DNA of 64,000 nucleotides from positions 9,518,351-9,582,350 of the forward strand of contig JAKZAN010000006.1 in NCBI GenBank assembly GCA_023053545.1, given 5' to 3'. Within the stretch, counting starts at the first letter, position 1, and every line of letters starts with the position of its first letter. The position numbers were made by a program, and so were the translations under genes. This document shows, one piece after another, positions 62,000 to 64,000 of this stretch. The notes beneath the pieces were generated by a model. The model was not told where the DNA came from and ran no database searches. It saw only the letters and a program-made list of their open reading frames with translations. This DNA comes from Lepidurus packardi (lineage: Eukaryota > Arthropoda > Branchiopoda > Notostraca > Triopsidae).

Positions 62000-64000
62000 T
62001 TATGTATCGCCTGATTCATGGACAATATCAACATGTCTCTTCAAATTCACTTTGCAAAAGAACCGCTTGTCGCAAGCACCGCATGCAAAGAAAGGTTCTT
62101 TGCCACACCCATAGCGCTTATGCCTCCAAAGGCCAGTATTCCATTTGTATGACTTGGAGCAACGGAGACACACATACCTTGCGAATTTATGGACAACATC
62201 AAGGTGGTTTTTCAAATTATCTTTGCTAAAGAACCGCTTGTCGCAAGCAACGCATGCAAATAAAGGTTCTTTGCCACACTCATAGCGCTTATGCCTCGAA
62301 AGGCTAGTATTCCATTTGTACGACTTGGAGCAACGGGGACACACATACCTTTCGAATTTATGGATAACATCAAGGTGGTTCTTCAAATTCTTTTTGCTAC
62401 ATAATTGCTTGTCACAAGTAACACATTTAAAAGAAGGATGTTTGCCACGCACAAAATGTAGGGTCTTGCTATGGCGTATAGTTCCAGAGGTTGGCTTACT
62501 CTTCTTTGACTGGACGGAAGAAGACGAAGCCGATGCAGCAAGTTCAGCTGTACTACTCTCCGATCTGGATGATCCGGGCAAAGGTCCCGTATTATAAGGT
62601 TGAAAAAGGACAGCAGACTTTCGGTTCCTTAAACTGTATCTTGAGGTCGCGTTTGAGACACCTAACCAAAAATATAAGTTCCAAATTAGCACTCACAGTC
62701 CAAGACGTGTTAACTAAGCAGCTCACCTTGTCCAGGGGTTTGATTTGCCATTCCACTAAGTTCTGCCGCTTCCAAATCGTTCGCTTCCTTTCGGTTGGTG
62801 CCAGAATCTACGTAAAACCGAATATGTAGTACATACGACAAAATTCGAGATGACTACCTACCTCCGAAACTGGCTGCTGAAAGCTCAGGAACCTTAATTG
62901 GTTCATGCTGGGAAGTATCTGAAGATGTTTCGTCATCCGGATCTACGCTCAGGTCTGCATTGTTGCCTTTTGCCTCCATGCCAGGTGGAACCTTTGACAC
63001 ATTTCGCTTGCATTGAACTTTGAACTGCTTCTTGGAACAAAGACGACGCATCCGAGAAAAACGAGTAGGTTTTCGGCGACTTTTACCTACCAGCGCTGAT
63101 GAAGAGGGAGAGTTGTTGTCGAATGCGCTACGTATGGGATTGAAATCTTGCGCACCAACACAATCTAGTGCATCTTGTGGCTCTACGCAAAGAAAGAGAA
63201 AACCGAGATGGAATTTAGCACTGAAAGGTATGATAACAAACAGATAAAAAAGGACCTGTTCTGGATCTATTCTGGACCTGTTCGAGATGAACTATCCCTT
63301 CACTGCTTCCGCTGGTGTGGCAGTAATCATGTTCAGAAGCCTGTACAGTAGATTCTGCTTCACTTTGGCCTTTTGGTACTCGTAGCCCGATCCTCGAAGC
63401 TGTCTCTTCAGGCCCTTGGTGCTGCATTAAGTCTCGAATCTTCAGGGATTCCGCAGTATCAAAGAAAGATACGATTTTCCCGGAATCAATCTCGATTTCC
63501 CCCTTGTACATGAAATTAACTAGCATCTGTAACTCCTCGAAGGCTACACCTTGGAGGAACACGATCGTTTGGCTTTCCATGTGCAAGGAGAGAAGTTCCT
63601 GTATGTGTAAACAAAAAAGCGTATATTAATCTATAACTAAATGCACGCGTAAACCTAATAGTTGAAACTTCAAAGAGAATCAAACGTGCTCCCTCGCAAA
63701 TCTTTATTTTCATCTATATTTGTCTACCTAATCTAATCTTAATCTCAAATGTGCAGTCAAATTTCAGTTCCATGACTTGTGTAAAACTACCCTATATAGG
63801 CACCAATAGAAAAACCCGGTGTAACTGTCAGGCACATACAGGAGACGAATAATGACTAATCTATCAGCTCCAGTGTTCTTTAGTTACTAAGTAGATATGC
63901 TTACTTCAAAATAAGGACTATATGCCGAGAGAATCACTCTGTGCGCCGAGAGAAACTTTCCGTCTGCTGCCAATGTGACATCCGTAAAGCGACCATTACT
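62000..64000 (-). CDS. BTB/POZ C2H2 zinc-finger protein, lola-like (5' end outside window)
   Basis: Minus-strand exons 63905-64000 (partial), 63256-63598, 62862-63182, 62727-62807 and 62000-62661 join in phase, 500 residues to the stop. Exons 1-2 encode the BTB dimerisation domain (GRFTDVTLAADGKFLSAHRV, ILSAYSPYFEELLS, VFLQGVAFEELQMLVNFMYK). The middle exons are an acidic/Ser linker with a basic patch (GKSRRKPTRFSRMRRLCSKK). The last exon has five zinc fingers: FKCVTCDKQLCSKKNLKNHL, YVCPRCSKSYKWNTSLSRHK, FACVACDKRFFSKDNLKNHL, YVCLRCSKSYKWNTGLWRHK and FACGACDKRFFCKVNLKRHV. Fingers 2 and 4 are C2HC (second His replaced by Cys), as in the fly lola pair. Such proteins are nuclear transcription factors in axon growth and chromatin control. 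The GTCCTT donor after exon 2 is a weak splice site. lola loci splice many 3' zinc-finger exons, so others may lie nearby; orthology is unproven. Confidence 0.85.
62042..62440 (-). repeat. 171-bp tandem repeat of zinc-finger pair unit (within the BTB/ZF last exon)
   Basis: Unit starts at 62042, 62213 and 62384 (each caaatt.., spaced exactly 171 bp, 57 codons). The first two units are nearly identical at DNA level (ttctttgccacac-catagcgcttatgcct). The third is partial and more diverged. Each full unit encodes one C2HC and one C2H2 finger. Confidence 0.85.

Overview
The window is eukaryotic nuclear DNA, AT-rich, with spliced genes (GT..AG introns from about 57 bp to a few kb) separated by repeat-filled spacers. 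It is almost certainly from an arthropod. It holds a full-length relative of Drosophila masquerade, with five knot domains and a dead protease domain carrying GDGGGP in place of GDSGGP. It also holds a homeobox gene whose homeodomain is that of rough, a lola-like BTB/zinc-finger gene, and short TTAGG stretches, the arthropod telomere unit. The species cannot be named from sequence alone.

Layout. From 1 to about 21.3 kb there is one convincing gene, an intronless NRARP-like ankyrin protein (3397-4494); the rest is repeat relics and unassigned sequence. From 21.3 to 36.4 kb the genes are dense: ASPH (aspartyl/asparaginyl beta-hydroxylase, +), INO80D (INO80 chromatin-remodelling subunit, +), then on the minus strand methylmalonyl-CoA epimerase (MCEE) with a small COX14-like membrane-protein ORF 77 bp upstream of its start. 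From 36.4 to 40.5 kb lies a nested transposon (a hAT element inside a MITE). From 40.5 to 51.2 kb come mas (+) and ro (+). From 52.3 to 64 kb come PRPF6 (U5 snRNP protein, 16 exons, +), a broken LINE filling the next spacer, a Myb/TTF1-like gene (+), and converging on it a lola-like BTB/C2H2 gene (-) whose 5' end leaves the window.

Exon structures were built by hand from protein similarity remembered for each family, splice consensus and reading phase. For ASPH, INO80D, mas, ro, PRPF6 and the Myb-like gene the coding exons join in phase from ATG to stop (about 972, 904, 1055, 281, 930 and 314 residues). MCEE is the exception: its leader exon has one extra base.

The genes share no pathway; they look like a normal stretch of housekeeping and developmental loci. 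No CRISPR, prokaryotic or viral system is present. Most novelty lies in the repeats (several terminal-inverted-repeat families, some nested with readable target-site duplications), in the COX14-like/MCEE tandem arrangement, in a duplicated zinc-finger unit, and in a possible Notch-response site upstream of the NRARP-like gene.
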